Origin: Marinospirillum sp035271045
GTDB taxonomy: Bacteria; Pseudomonadota; Gammaproteobacteria; Pseudomonadales; Halomonadaceae
Length of the DNA: 64,000 bases
NCBI RefSeq assembly: GCF_035271045.1
Contig: NZ_DATESC010000021.1
Location: forward strand, 56,060-120,059
Direction: 5' to 3'
Shown: one piece after another, positions 1 through 9,412 of the stretch
Numbering within the stretch: the stretch's first letter is position 1
How the letters are laid out: each line of letters opens with the position of its first letter
Notes under the pieces: model-generated
Told to the model about the DNA's origin: nothing
The model's input: only the letters and a program-made list of their open reading frames with translations
The model's database searches: none
Position numbers and translations under genes: made by a program

Positions 1-416
1 TGCGGCGCATACCCACCCTGTTGCTGATAACCTGCATTGCCGTAATTTTGATTACCACCGCCATTGCCGCCGCCATCACCACGACTATCAAGCATTTGCA
101 TTTCATTACCCACAATTTCAGTGGTGTATTGATCGACACCCTGCTGATTTTGCCATTTGCGGGTTTGCAGTTTGCCTTCAATGTAAACCTTGCTGCCTTT
201 TTTTAAGTATTGACCAGCGATTTCTGCTAAACGATCAAAAAACACCACTTTATGCCATTCAGTTTTTTCTTGCTTTTGACCCGTTTGACGATCTGTCCAA
301 CTTTCACTAGTTGCAATGCTTAAATTCGCTACTTGCTTTTGGTTTTGGGTGTAACGAATTTCTGGGTCTTGCCCTAAATTACCTAATAAAATGACTTTAT
401 TTACGCCGCGTGACAT
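1..416 (-). CDS. ssb: Single-stranded DNA-binding protein (partial, C-terminus off window)
   Basis: Binds and protects single-stranded DNA during replication, recombination and repair. Reading from an ATG at 416 gives MSRGVNKVILLGNLGQDPEI, the typical OB-fold start of bacterial SSB, followed by the conserved EWHKVVFFDRLAEIAGQYLKKGSKVYIEG region. A Gly/Asn/Gln-rich linker begins near residue 110 and runs off the window edge, so the acidic C-terminal tip is not seen. An AGAGGA ribosome site precedes the ATG. It lies downstream of the MFS gene; ssb beside uvrA is a common gammaproteobacterial arrangement. Confidence 0.95.
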   Translation of the reverse strand, partial: MSRGVNKVILLGNLGQDPEIRYTQNQKQVANLSIATSESWTDRQTGQKQEKTEWHKVVFFDRLAEIAGQYLKKGSKVYIEGKLQTRKWQNQQGVDQYTTEIVGNEMQMLDSRGDGGGNGGGNQNYGNAGYQQQGGYAP

Positions 417-478
417 AGCTTATTCCTCTTTAAATACTTATAAAAATAAATTTTAGTTTTTAATTTCAATGTGTTGCT

Positions 479-1846
479 TCAATCGTTTAACAACAGACTA
501 TTCAGTGCTTGCTCATCTAACTGCTGCCTGTCTAATTTTAGGTAGCCAGTCGCTTCTTCTTCCAAAAATACCACTTCAACCACACCCACAGTATTAGCCA
601 GTTGCTGTTTAAAGTTTTCTAATTCTTCACCGACTAACGCAGGCAAGGTAAAAATACGGCTTGATAAATGCCGTGGCTGCTTAAAGCCGAGTAAGACAAC
701 CAACCAGACCAAGCATAAACCCGCTGCACTCCAAAGTAATTCTTGTGGCCCCCAATAGGTCAGAATAGTACCGCCTAAAATACCGCCTAAGAACGCCCCT
801 ATAAATTGTGAGGTAGAGTAAATACCCATCGCAGTACCTTTAGCTTGTACGGGTGACTGTTTACTGATTAACGAAGGCAAGCTGGCTTCTAACAAGTTAA
901 AACCGGTAAAAAATAACAGTAACCCCGGTAGCAGCGCCCAATTACCAAGGTTAGTCGGAATCAAGATTAATGCCATAGCAATTAAACTGACCGCTAGTAA
1001 TAACATGGCTTTCATTTTACGGCCTTTTTCGCCAATTATAATGAGCGGGATCATTAAACCAAAACCAAGCAGCATCGTTGCTAAGTAAATAAAACCATGT
1101 TGAGTCAGTGTCCAACCGGCATCTAATAACAAACCAGGTACAGCAATAAATACACCCGTTAGCAGTAGATGCAACACTAAAATACTAAAATCTAGGCGCA
1201 GCAGTTGTGGATTAAGCAACACTTTACCTAGCTGTTTAGTATCAACGCCGCCGGCATCTAAATGCTTTCTAACCCTTTGCGGCGAAGGCACCCAACGCCA
1301 CACGATAAACATACCAAAAATACTAAACACTGCTGTTAGCCAAAATAAGCCCGAAAGCCCAACCCAGCCAGCCAGTAAAGGCCCAGCAGCCATCGCTACA
1401 ATAAAAGCCAAACCAATACTAATGCCCACACTGGCCATCGCTTGGGTACGTTTTTCATCACGGGTTAAATCAGCCAACAGCGCCATTAACACACTGGCAA
1501 TGGCGCCTGCTCCTTGCAAAGCTCGCCCAACAATTAGCCACAACAAAGAATCGGCCATAGCAGCAACCATACTGCCCAAAGCGAAGATTAATAAACCAGT
1601 GTAAATAAGAGGTTTGCGCCCAAATTTATCTGACAACCAACCATAAGGCAGCTGCAGCAATGCTTGGGTAAAACCATAGACACCAATGGCTAAACCAATC
1701 ACAAAAGGCTCGGCACCTTCATAGTGTAAAAGCAACAAAGGCATCACTGGCAAAACCATGAATAGCCCCAACATACGCAAGCCATATAAGCCAGCTAGCC
1801 CAGTAATTGCCCTTACTTCAACTTTCGATAGTGAATCCTGTCGCAT
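479..1846 (-). CDS. MFS transporter, drug/H+ antiporter type
   Basis: A 455-residue inner-membrane protein of the major facilitator superfamily with about 12 hydrophobic segments. The loop motif GWLSDKFGRKPLIYTGL (near residues 69-85) is the family A-motif, and the N-terminus LYGLRMLGLFMVLPVMPL matches the MFS protein found between ssb and uvrA in Pseudomonas-type genomes. Residues from about 395 on form a soluble tail after the last membrane span. The ATG at 1846 has an AAGGG ribosome site. The substrate cannot be inferred; the position is conserved by synteny rather than by a known link to DNA repair. Confidence 0.85.
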   Translation of the reverse strand: MRQDSLSKVEVRAITGLAGLYGLRMLGLFMVLPVMPLLLLHYEGAEPFVIGLAIGVYGFTQALLQLPYGWLSDKFGRKPLIYTGLLIFALGSMVAAMADSLLWLIVGRALQGAGAIASVLMALLADLTRDEKRTQAMASVGISIGLAFIVAMAAGPLLAGWVGLSGLFWLTAVFSIFGMFIVWRWVPSPQRVRKHLDAGGVDTKQLGKVLLNPQLLRLDFSILVLHLLLTGVFIAVPGLLLDAGWTLTQHGFIYLATMLLGFGLMIPLIIIGEKGRKMKAMLLLAVSLIAMALILIPTNLGNWALLPGLLLFFTGFNLLEASLPSLISKQSPVQAKGTAMGIYSTSQFIGAFLGGILGGTILTYWGPQELLWSAAGLCLVWLVVLLGFKQPRHLSSRIFTLPALVGEELENFKQQLANTVGVVEVVFLEEEATGYLKLDRQQLDEQALNSLLLND

Positions 1847-1957
1847 ATTACCCTTAACCTGTTAAGACTTGCTAAGCAGCAGCCACTTTAAAGCTGGAAT
1901 TGTACCCTGTTGACGGTTTTGTAACCACAAAGGCAGGCACAGGCGTTCGATAAAATC

Positions 1958-1963
1958 TATAAT
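1958..1963 (+). promoter_or_regulatory. Candidate -10 element of uvrA
   Basis: A perfect TATAAT lies 30 bases before the uvrA GTG. The expected -35 position (AGGCAC) is poor, so an activator or extended element may be needed. The 147-bp divergent spacer between the MFS gene and uvrA shows no convincing LexA palindrome (CTGT-N8-ACAG), although uvrA is SOS-regulated in many bacteria. Confidence 0.45.
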
Positions 1964-1993
1964 AAGCGGTTGCGATTAACTAGGAGAAAATAA

Positions 1994-4828
1994 GTGGCCT
2001 TGGATAAAATCCGTTTACGCGGGGCGCGAACTCATAATCTAAAAAATATTTCTATTGAAATTCCACGTGACCAATTGGTTGTTATTACTGGGCTTTCTGG
2101 ATCTGGTAAATCATCGCTAGCTTTTGATACGCTTTATGCTGAAGGGCAGCGCCGTTATGTCGAATCACTGTCTGCTTATGCACGGCAGTTTTTATCCATG
2201 ATGGAAAAGCCTGACATTGATCACATTGAGGGCCTTTCACCCGCTATTTCCATTGAGCAAAAGTCCACTTCCCATAATCCACGCTCTACGGTGGGTACGA
2301 TTACCGAAATATACGACTACCTGCGCCTACTTTATGCACGTACTGGTATTCCACGTTGCCCAGAGCACCAAGTGCCTTTAGAAGCTAAAACCGTATCTGA
2401 AATGGTCGATGAAGTTTTAAAGCTGCCTGAAGAATCGCGTATTTTAATTTTAGCGCCGGTAATACAAGACCGCAAAGGCGAACATCTAAACTTACTGGCC
2501 GATTTACGCGCTCAAGGTTTTATTCGTGCCCGTATTGATGGCGCGGTCGTTGAGCTAGATGAAACACCTACTTTAGATAAAAAACGCAAACACACCATTG
2601 AAGTAGTGGTTGACCGTTTAAAAGTTAAGCCAGATCAACAATTACGTTTGGCTGAATCATTTGAAACAGCATTAAATCTTTCTGAGGGCTTGGCTTTGGT
2701 TAGCTTTATGGATGGCAGCCAGCCAGAAATGTTATTTTCTGCCAGCTTTGCGTGTCCACATTGTGGTTATGCCGTGGCTGAATTAGAGCCGCGTATTTTC
2801 TCTTTTAATAACCCTGCTGGTGCCTGTCCAACGTGCGATGGTTTGGGCGTAAAACAGTTTTTTGATGAACATAAATTAGTCGTCGCACCCGAACTGTCTT
2901 TAGCAGAAGGCGTTATTAAAGGCTGGGATAGGCGCAGTGTTTATTATTTTGGAATGTTAAATAATATCGCTCATCATTATAAGTTTGAACTAGAAACACC
3001 TTGGCAACAATTGCCCAAAAAAGTGCAGCAAATAGTGCTGCATGGGAGTGGTACTGAAGCAATTGATTTTAGCTACATGAACGATCGTGGTAAGAAAGTG
3101 CTAAAAGCACACCCATTTGAAGGCGTTATCCCTAATCTTGAGCGCCGTTACCATGAAACCGACTCCAATAGTTTGCGTGAAGATTTATCCAATTTATTAA
3201 CCACTCAAGCTTGCCCAACCTGTAAAGGCAGCCGTCTTAAAGAAGCATCACGCAATGTATTTGTAGGTCAAACAGCATTACCTGAAATAGTAAAAATGTC
3301 GTTAGGTGAAGCCCGTGATTATTTTTCTGAATTAAAGCTTGAAGGCCGCCGAGGTGAAATTGCTGTACGCATACTGCAAGAAATTGTTGAACGCCTAACC
3401 TTTTTAGTAAATGTGGGGCTAGATTATTTATCACTAGATCGCAGTGCTGAAACGCTTTCTGGTGGTGAAGCGCAACGCATTCGCTTAGCGAGCCAAATTG
3501 GCGCTGGCTTAGTTGGCGTGATGTATATTTTAGATGAGCCTTCGATTGGCCTGCACCAACGTGATAACGCGCGACTGCTACAAACCCTAACTCACCTGCG
3601 CGATTTAGGTAACACCGTTATTGTGGTAGAGCACGATGAAGATGCTATTCGTCAAGCCGACTGGTTAATTGATATTGGGCCAGGAGCGGGTGTGCATGGC
3701 GGACAAATTGTGGCACAAGGTACACCAGCCGAAGTAATGGCAACTAAAGGCTCAATAACCGCAGACTACTTAACGGGGCGCCGTAAAATTGAAATTCCTT
3801 TCCCTCGCCACTTAAATAACCCTGACAAACAATTAGTTATCCACAAAGCCAGCGGTAATAACTTAAAAGAAACCACCATTCGTATTCCACTGGGTTTAAT
3901 GACCTGCGTTACTGGTGTTTCTGGTTCAGGTAAATCAACCTTAATTAATGGCACACTCTACCCTCATGCTGCCACTTTATTAAATGGTGCAACGACTTTA
4001 ACGGCTGAACCTTGTGCAAAGATTGAAGGCTTAGATTTATTAGATAAAGTCATTGATATCGACCAAAGTCCTATCGGAAGAACCCCTCGCTCTAACCCTG
4101 CAACCTATACCGGTATTTTTACACCAGTGCGTGAATTATTTGCTGGCACACAAGAGTCACGCTCACGCGGCTATAAAGCAGGACGCTTTAGTTTTAACGT
4201 AAAAGGTGGTCGCTGCGAGGCTTGCCAAGGCGATGGCATGATTAAGGTTGAGATGCACTTTTTGCCGGATATTTATGTACCTTGTGATTTGTGTAAAGGT
4301 AAACGTTATAATCGTGAAACCTTGGAAATTCGTTACAAAGGTAAGAATATTCACGAAGTTTTAAACATGACCATTGAAGAAGCACGTGAATTTTTTACTG
4401 CCATTCCAGCTGTTGCTAGACGCTTACAAACATTGATGGATGTTGGTTTGTCTTATATTCGCTTAGGTCAAAGTGCAATTACACTTTCAGGCGGTGAGGC
4501 ACAGCGGGTGAAACTAGCAAAAGAGTTAGCTAAGCGAGACACAGGCAAAACACTCTACATTCTGGATGAGCCCACCACTGGGTTACATTTTGAAGATATT
4601 CGACAGTTACTCATTGTGCTGCATCGTTTAAGGGATCATGGCAATACTTTGGTCATTATTGAACATAACCTAGATGTGATTAAAACAGCCGATTGGATTA
4701 TTGATATTGGCCCTGAAGGCGGTAAAGGCGGTGGGCAGCTAGTGGCGGAAGGTTCGCCAGAAGAAGTCGCTAAATGTACTGCTTCTTACACTGGGCATTT
4801 TTTGGCTAAAACTTTAACGCTCGGTTAA
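1994..4828 (+). CDS. uvrA: Excinuclease ABC subunit A
   Basis: DNA damage sensor of nucleotide excision repair; loads UvrB at lesions. 944 residues, the usual length. Two ABC ATPase halves are present: Walker A GLSGSGKSS near residue 32 and GVSGSGKST near 644, with signature motifs LSGGEAQRIRLA and LSGGEAQRVKLA. The zinc-binding cysteine pairs CPHC...CPTC and CEAC...CDLC are intact. Translation starts at a GTG with AGGAG 7 bases upstream; the protein begins (M)ALDKIRLRGARTHNLKNI, aligned with the E. coli start. It is the only real plus-strand protein gene in the window. Confidence 0.98.
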   Translation: MALDKIRLRGARTHNLKNISIEIPRDQLVVITGLSGSGKSSLAFDTLYAEGQRRYVESLSAYARQFLSMMEKPDIDHIEGLSPAISIEQKSTSHNPRSTVGTITEIYDYLRLLYARTGIPRCPEHQVPLEAKTVSEMVDEVLKLPEESRILILAPVIQDRKGEHLNLLADLRAQGFIRARIDGAVVELDETPTLDKKRKHTIEVVVDRLKVKPDQQLRLAESFETALNLSEGLALVSFMDGSQPEMLFSASFACPHCGYAVAELEPRIFSFNNPAGACPTCDGLGVKQFFDEHKLVVAPELSLAEGVIKGWDRRSVYYFGMLNNIAHHYKFELETPWQQLPKKVQQIVLHGSGTEAIDFSYMNDRGKKVLKAHPFEGVIPNLERRYHETDSNSLREDLSNLLTTQACPTCKGSRLKEASRNVFVGQTALPEIVKMSLGEARDYFSELKLEGRRGEIAVRILQEIVERLTFLVNVGLDYLSLDRSAETLSGGEAQRIRLASQIGAGLVGVMYILDEPSIGLHQRDNARLLQTLTHLRDLGNTVIVVEHDEDAIRQADWLIDIGPGAGVHGGQIVAQGTPAEVMATKGSITADYLTGRRKIEIPFPRHLNNPDKQLVIHKASGNNLKETTIRIPLGLMTCVTGVSGSGKSTLINGTLYPHAATLLNGATTLTAEPCAKIEGLDLLDKVIDIDQSPIGRTPRSNPATYTGIFTPVRELFAGTQESRSRGYKAGRFSFNVKGGRCEACQGDGMIKVEMHFLPDIYVPCDLCKGKRYNRETLEIRYKGKNIHEVLNMTIEEAREFFTAIPAVARRLQTLMDVGLSYIRLGQSAITLSGGEAQRVKLAKELAKRDTGKTLYILDEPTTGLHFEDIRQLLIVLHRLRDHGNTLVIIEHNLDVIKTADWIIDIGPEGGKGGGQLVAEGSPEEVAKCTASYTGHFLAKTLTLG

Positions 4829-4847
4829 GCGCTAATTGCAAGACAAT

Positions 4848-4873
4848 AAAAAACCGGCTTAGGCCGGTTTTTT
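4848..4873. terminator. Bidirectional intrinsic terminator between uvrA and rplQ
   Basis: A hairpin CCGGC-TTAG-GCCGG is flanked by six A on the left and six T on the right, so it ends in a T-run on both strands. It sits between the convergent uvrA (stop 4828) and rplQ (stop 4896) and probably terminates both uvrA and the alpha operon. Confidence 0.9.
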
Positions 4874-4895
4874 ATTGATTGATCAAGCGTGCTAA

Positions 4896-5276
4896 TTATT
4901 CAGCTGCTTCGTCGGCCACAGGGCGATCAACTAGCTCTACATAAGCCATAGGTGCATTGTCACCAGCACGCATGCCACATTTTAAAATGCGAACATAACC
5001 ACCAGGACGAGTAGCAAAACGCTTACCTAAGTCTGTGAAAAGCTTACCTACCGCAGCATCAGAACCGGTACGAGCAAAAGCAAGACGACGGTTAGCAACG
5101 CTATCTACCTTGGCTAAGGTAATTAGCGGCTCGATAACGCGACGCAATTCTTTAGCTTTTGGCAGGGTAGTTTTAATTACTTCATGTTCTACCAGCGAAA
5201 TGCTCATGTTTTTAAACATGGCTTTACGGTGGGAACTATTACGATTTAGCTGACGACCACTTTTACGATGACGCAT
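4896..5276 (-). CDS. rplQ: 50S ribosomal protein L17
   Basis: L17 of the large subunit, 126 residues, beginning MRHRKSGRQLNRNSSHRKAM, the family signature. Last gene of the alpha operon (rpsM-rpsK-rpsD-rpoA-rplQ) and followed by a terminator. The 40-bp gap from rpoA and the gene order match other gammaproteobacteria. Nothing unusual seen. Confidence 0.98.
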   Translation of the reverse strand: MRHRKSGRQLNRNSSHRKAMFKNMSISLVEHEVIKTTLPKAKELRRVIEPLITLAKVDSVANRRLAFARTGSDAAVGKLFTDLGKRFATRPGGYVRILKCGMRAGDNAPMAYVELVDRPVADEAAE

Positions 5277-5316
5277 TGTCGTTTATCCTTTCAAACCTTT
5301 GGACTTGAATTGACGC

Positions 5317-6318
5317 TTAGGCAGTTGCCTTGTCGTCGTTCTTCAAACTAGCGGGTGGCCAGTTCTCTAACCGCATACCCAAGGATAAACCACGGGCTGC
5401 AAGAACATCCTTGATTTCAGTCAGGGACTTTTTACCCAAATTCGGAGTCTTCAACAGCTCTACTTCTGTACGCTGAATAAGATCACCGATGTAGTAAATA
5501 TTCTCGGCTTTTAGGCAGTTAGCAGAACGGACAGTCAATTCAAGATCATCCACCGGGCGGAGTAGGACAGGATCAATTTGATCTTCCTCTTCTTCCGGCT
5601 CTTGTTGTTTGTCTGCTTCTAGGTCAACAAAGGCAGCTAGTTGCTCTTGGAGAATAGTGGCAGCACGACGGATCGATTCTTCAGGATCCAAAGTGCCGTC
5701 AGTTTCCAATTCTAGTACCAGTTTGTCTAAGTCTGTGCGCTGCTCTACACGAGCAGATTCAACAGTATAAGCAACCCGAGTAACTGGACTAAAAGTAGCA
5801 TCTAACGCTAGACGACCAATCGGACGGGTTTCGTCTTCATCAGTCTGACGAGCATCAGCCGCAACATAGCCACGGCCAGATTGTACACGAAGGGTCATGT
5901 TTAATGATGCGCCTTCGTTTAAATTGGCAATAACTAGCTCTGGGTTGATGATCTCTATATCGTGATCACCTTTAATGTCACCAGCAGTAACAACACCCGG
6001 GCCTTTTTTGCTCAGCGTCAGAATAGCTTCATCACGGCTAAACATTTTCACCGCAACTTGCTTTAAATTCAAAAGAATCTCGATAACATCCTCTTGAACA
6101 CCTTCAATAGCACTGTATTCGTGCTCAACCCCTTCTATATCGGCCTCGACAATCGCGCAACCGGGCATCGAAGAAAGAAGAATACGACGCAGAGCATTCC
6201 CAAGGGTATGTCCGAAACCACGCTCAAAAGGTTCGAGAATGATTTTTGCACGAGTCGGACTAATGGTCTCGACTTTTATGTCACGAGGGCGAAGAAACTC
6301 TGTCACTGAACGCTGCAT
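5317..6318 (-). CDS. rpoA: RNA polymerase alpha subunit
   Basis: Alpha subunit of RNA polymerase, 333 residues (E. coli 329). The N-terminal dimerisation domain contains FERGFGHTLGNALRRILLSS near residues 32-51. An acidic linker (EPEEEEDQ, near 237-244) leads to the C-terminal domain with VRSANCLKAENI, whose Arg corresponds to E. coli R265 used for UP elements and for contact with Crp-type activators. The last point matters for the class II sites proposed at 49-60 kb. Translated with the ribosomal proteins of the alpha operon. Confidence 0.98.
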   Translation of the reverse strand: MQRSVTEFLRPRDIKVETISPTRAKIILEPFERGFGHTLGNALRRILLSSMPGCAIVEADIEGVEHEYSAIEGVQEDVIEILLNLKQVAVKMFSRDEAILTLSKKGPGVVTAGDIKGDHDIEIINPELVIANLNEGASLNMTLRVQSGRGYVAADARQTDEDETRPIGRLALDATFSPVTRVAYTVESARVEQRTDLDKLVLELETDGTLDPEESIRRAATILQEQLAAFVDLEADKQQEPEEEEDQIDPVLLRPVDDLELTVRSANCLKAENIYYIGDLIQRTEVELLKTPNLGKKSLTEIKDVLAARGLSLGMRLENWPPASLKNDDKATA

Positions 6319-6354
6319 AGAAACACCTGTTTAGCTGCCTGACGGTTACCCCAA

Positions 6355-6975
6355 TTACTTGGAGTAAAGCTCGACGATAAGGTTTTCGTTAATTTCACCA
6401 GAAAGATCCGTACGTTCAGGCTTAGACTTGAATGTACCTTCTAACTTAGTGGAGTCAACTTCAACCCAAGAAACGTCAGAACGCTGACCAGACAATTGCA
6501 ATGCACTTTTAATGCGTAACTGCTGTTTTGCCTTCTCACGCACGGAAATGACATCACCGGGCTGAACTTGGTAAGAAGGAATATTAACTGTCTTACCATT
6601 AACTGTAAGTGACTTGTGGCTTACTAATTGACGTGCTTCTGCACGCGTAGAACCAAAGCCCATACGATAAACTACGTTGTCTAAACGCGCTTCTAGAAGT
6701 TGCAGAAGGTTTACACCCGTTGCACCTTTAAGACGATCGGCTGACTTGTAGTAATTACGAAATTGCTTTTCTAGCACGCCATACATACGACGTACTTTTT
6801 GTTTTTCACGGAGCTGTAGACCGTAGTCTGATAGACGACCGCGACGCTGACCATGTTGGCCAGGTACTGCTTCAGATTTACACTTCTTTTCATAAGCGGT
6901 TACACCACTTTTGAGTAGAAGGTCTGTTCCCTCACGACGAGAGAGTTTACATTTTGGACCTAGGTAACGAGCCAT
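6355..6975 (-). CDS. rpsD: 30S ribosomal protein S4
   Basis: S4, 206 residues, primary 16S rRNA binder and, in E. coli, translational repressor of the alpha operon. Starts MARYLGPKCKLSRREGTDLL; the S4 RNA-binding fold is visible at RLDNVVYRMGFGSTRAEARQ. The likely regulatory target is the leader ahead of rpsM. Normal length, 36 bp before rpoA. Confidence 0.98.
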   Translation of the reverse strand: MARYLGPKCKLSRREGTDLLLKSGVTAYEKKCKSEAVPGQHGQRRGRLSDYGLQLREKQKVRRMYGVLEKQFRNYYKSADRLKGATGVNLLQLLEARLDNVVYRMGFGSTRAEARQLVSHKSLTVNGKTVNIPSYQVQPGDVISVREKAKQQLRIKSALQLSGQRSDVSWVEVDSTKLEGTFKSKPERTDLSGEINENLIVELYSK

Positions 6976-6987
6976 GAGTCTGCCTCC

Positions 6988-7371
6988 TTATACGCGGCGT
7001 TTCTTCGGTGGACGACAACCGTTGTGTGGAATCGGGGTCACATCGGTAATATTGGTGACCTTGAAACCAGCGGCGTTCAGGGCACGAACGGCAGATTCAC
7101 GACCAGGACCTGGGCCCTTGACCATTACGTCGACGTTCTTCAGACCATACTCGGCTGCCACTGTAGCGGCACGTTCGCTAGCAACCTGTGCTGCGAACGG
7201 GGTGCTCTTACGAGAACCACGAAAACCCGAACCACCAGCAGTAGCCCAAGATAGGGTATTGCCCTGGCGGTCAGTTATCGTAATGATGGTGTTGTTAAAA
7301 GAGGCGTGGATATGGGCAATCCCATCCACCACCGACTTTTTAACTTTTTTACGAGTACGCGGGTTAGCCAT
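6988..7371 (-). CDS. rpsK: 30S ribosomal protein S11
   Basis: S11 of the 30S platform. I start it at the ATG at 7371 (MANPRTRKKVKKSVVDGIAH, 127 residues, E. coli 129) rather than at an upstream in-frame GTG at 7395, because the ATG has an AGGA ribosome site about 10 bases upstream and the extra eight residues are not conserved. The C-terminus DVTPIPHNGCRPPKKRRV is the standard ending. Alpha operon member. Confidence 0.97.
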   Translation of the reverse strand: MANPRTRKKVKKSVVDGIAHIHASFNNTIITITDRQGNTLSWATAGGSGFRGSRKSTPFAAQVASERAATVAAEYGLKNVDVMVKGPGPGRESAVRALNAAGFKVTNITDVTPIPHNGCRPPKKRRV

Positions 7372-7432
7372 AGTACTTTTTTCCTGAATATTCACGAATG
7401 AGCGCGTATTAAAAAACTACACGCACATTGGC

Positions 7433-7789
7433 TTATTTACGAATTGGTTTACGCGGGCCTTTACGGGTACGCGCATTAGTTTTGGTGCGCTGACCACGAA
7501 CAGGAAGATTGCGACGGTGGCGAATACCACGGTTACAGCCTAAGTCCATCAGACGCTTAATACTCATGGTTACTTCACGGCGCAAATCACCTTCTACAGT
7601 GTAAGCAGCGACTTCACCACGAAGATTGTCGAGTTCTTCAACTGACAAATCACCAATTTTACGAGTTGGTTCAATTCCGGACTTTTTACAGATAGCCTGC
7701 GAACGGGTTTTACCAATACCAAAGATATAAGTAAGAGAAATCACCGTATGTTTATTGTCCGGAATGTTGACACCAGCAATACGTGCCAT
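7433..7789 (-). CDS. rpsM: 30S ribosomal protein S13
   Basis: S13 of the 30S head, 118 residues, starting MARIAGVNIPDNKHTVISLT and ending in the basic tail TNARTRKGPRKPIRK that approaches P-site tRNA. First gene of the alpha operon, about 60 nt downstream of a promoter embedded in a hairpin. That leader is where S4-mediated repression would act by analogy with E. coli. Confidence 0.98.
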   Translation of the reverse strand: MARIAGVNIPDNKHTVISLTYIFGIGKTRSQAICKKSGIEPTRKIGDLSVEELDNLRGEVAAYTVEGDLRREVTMSIKRLMDLGCNRGIRHRRNLPVRGQRTKTNARTRKGPRKPIRK

Positions 7790-7855
7790 TCAAATTACTC
7801 CGATTCCAAGCCGATAATTATCGACTCCAGTTTTTATGTCCATAAAGGGCGAAAA

Positions 7856-7884
7856 AGCATACCCCTTGACAAGAAAAATATCAA
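7856..7884 (-). promoter_or_regulatory. Alpha operon promoter
   Basis: On the minus strand TTGATA (7884-7879) is followed after exactly 17 bp by TATGCT (7861-7856). The start would be near 7849, giving a leader of about 60 nt before rpsM. The -35 lies inside the 5' arm of the hairpin at 7861-7889. Confidence 0.6.
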
Positions 7885-7889
7885 GGGGT
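7861..7889 (-). terminator. Hairpin after rpmJ, likely end of the spc operon
   Basis: A perfect 9-bp stem, ACCCCTTGA ... TCAAGGGGT with an 11-nt loop, is followed on the minus strand by ATGC and five T. It lies 35 nt after rpmJ. It probably acts as a full or partial terminator for spc transcripts and shares its bases with the alpha operon promoter. Confidence 0.55.
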
Positions 7890-7924
7890 TGCTTAACAAG
7901 ACCTTTTATGATCCTGTCCAGGGA

Positions 7925-8038
7925 TTAACCCTGGCGCTGTTTGTGACGTGGTTCAGTACAAATAACACGAACAGAACCGCGACGACGAATGATCTTACAG
8001 TTACGACAGATCTTTTTTACAGATGCACGAACTTTCAT
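7925..8038 (-). CDS. rpmJ: 50S ribosomal protein L36
   Basis: A 37-residue zinc-ribbon protein beginning MKVRASVKKICRNCKIIRRR, with ICRNC and a later VICTEPRH giving the C-x2-C...C...H zinc ligands. It is therefore the zinc-containing (C+) paralogue. Read directly from the sequence between secY and rpsM; the stop is TAA at 7927-7925. Last gene of the spc operon. Confidence 0.97.
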   Translation of the reverse strand: MKVRASVKKICRNCKIIRRRGSVRVICTEPRHKQRQG

Positions 8039-8068
8039 CTTCTACTCCTACCTTGCAAGCTGTCTGCC

Positions 8069-9397
8069 TTAGCGACGTCCATAGCTTTTAAGGTTAGTTT
8101 TTTTAAGCAAAGACTGATTCTGGTACTGATGTGACATCATATGTGACTGTAATTGTGCCATGAAATCCATTACTACAACAACGACTATCAAAAGTGATGT
8201 GCCGCCAACATAGAAAGGAATGTTCCAAGCCACTTGCAGAAACTGAGGCATCAGAGAAACAGCCGTAATATACAGTGCACCGAACAAGGTTAGACGTGTT
8301 ACCACCCCATCAATGTATTTTGCTGTTTGATCACCAGGACGAATCCCAGGTAAAAGAGCACCTGATTTTTTCAGGTTATCAGCAATTTCTTTGGGGTTAA
8401 ACATGAGTGCTGTATAAAAGAAGCAGAAGAATACAACACTGAGTGCAAAAAGCAAGATATAGAGTGGAGCACCTGGCGCTAATAACTGCGACAAATCTTG
8501 TAACACCCCAAAACCTTCAGCACTTCCGAACCATTGTCCTAGAGACGCAGGGAACAACAGGATACTTGAAGCAAAAATAGGTGGAATTACACCAGCCATA
8601 TTCACTTTTAGCGGTAAATGGTTGGTTTGTGCAGCAAAAACTTGATTACCAACTTGGCGTTTAGCGTAGTTGACCGTTATACGACGTTGGCCACGCTCAA
8701 TAAACACAACGAAGGCAATCGTTGCTACACCCAGAATACCAATCACCAAAAGAGGGATTAGATTCCAAGAACCTTCACTACGGGCGATTTCAAGTGAACT
8801 ACCGATAGCACCAGGCAAGCCTGCTACAATACCAGAGAAGATTAATAGTGAAATACCATTACCGATACCTCGCTCTGTAATCTGTTCACCTAACCACATA
8901 AGGAAGACAGCACCACAAACCAGTGTTGTTACCGCAACAAAATAAAACCCGAAGTTCGCCATATAGACGACGCCACTTTGCCCAGCCAAACCTACTGACA
9001 TACCTATCGCTTGGAATATAGCCAATACAACTGTGCCGTAGCGAGTATATTGATTAATTTTACGGCGACCGGCCTCACCTTCTTTTTTCAGCGCCTCTAA
9101 CTTAGGCATTACTGCTGAAAGCAGCTGCATGATTATCGAGGCAGAGATATAGGGCATAATACCCAGTGCCAAGATGCTCATATTTTCAAGTGCACCACCC
9201 GAGAACATATTAAACATGTCTAGAATGGTGCCTTTGTTTTGCTCGAAGATGGCAGCAAGCTGGTCAGGATTAATACCAGGTACAGGGACATGAGCGCCTA
9301 GACGATAGACAAGTATCGCCAAGACTACGAACCTGAGACGCACCCAGAGCTCGCTTAGTCCACCTTGATTACCTGGTAGGGTTCCTGGTTTTGCCAT
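8069..9397 (-). CDS. secY: Protein translocase subunit SecY
   Basis: Pore subunit of the SecYEG translocon, 442 residues with ten hydrophobic spans. Starts MAKPGTLPGNQGGLSELWVR, with LGAHVPVPGINPDQL in the plug region and KRQVGNQVFAAQTNHLPLKV in a cytoplasmic loop. Encoded between rplO and rpmJ in the spc operon as usual; its partner SecE is at 34.7-35.1 kb. Confidence 0.98.
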   Translation of the reverse strand: MAKPGTLPGNQGGLSELWVRLRFVVLAILVYRLGAHVPVPGINPDQLAAIFEQNKGTILDMFNMFSGGALENMSILALGIMPYISASIIMQLLSAVMPKLEALKKEGEAGRRKINQYTRYGTVVLAIFQAIGMSVGLAGQSGVVYMANFGFYFVAVTTLVCGAVFLMWLGEQITERGIGNGISLLIFSGIVAGLPGAIGSSLEIARSEGSWNLIPLLVIGILGVATIAFVVFIERGQRRITVNYAKRQVGNQVFAAQTNHLPLKVNMAGVIPPIFASSILLFPASLGQWFGSAEGFGVLQDLSQLLAPGAPLYILLFALSVVFFCFFYTALMFNPKEIADNLKKSGALLPGIRPGDQTAKYIDGVVTRLTLFGALYITAVSLMPQFLQVAWNIPFYVGGTSLLIVVVVVMDFMAQLQSHMMSHQYQNQSLLKKTNLKSYGRR

Positions 9398-9412
9398 TTC
9401 GTCCTCGACTAG

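Noticed and set aside
1847..1993. SOS (LexA) box upstream of uvrA
   Set aside because: Only isolated CTGT and ACAG half sites occur with wrong spacing; no CTGT-N8-ACAG palindrome.
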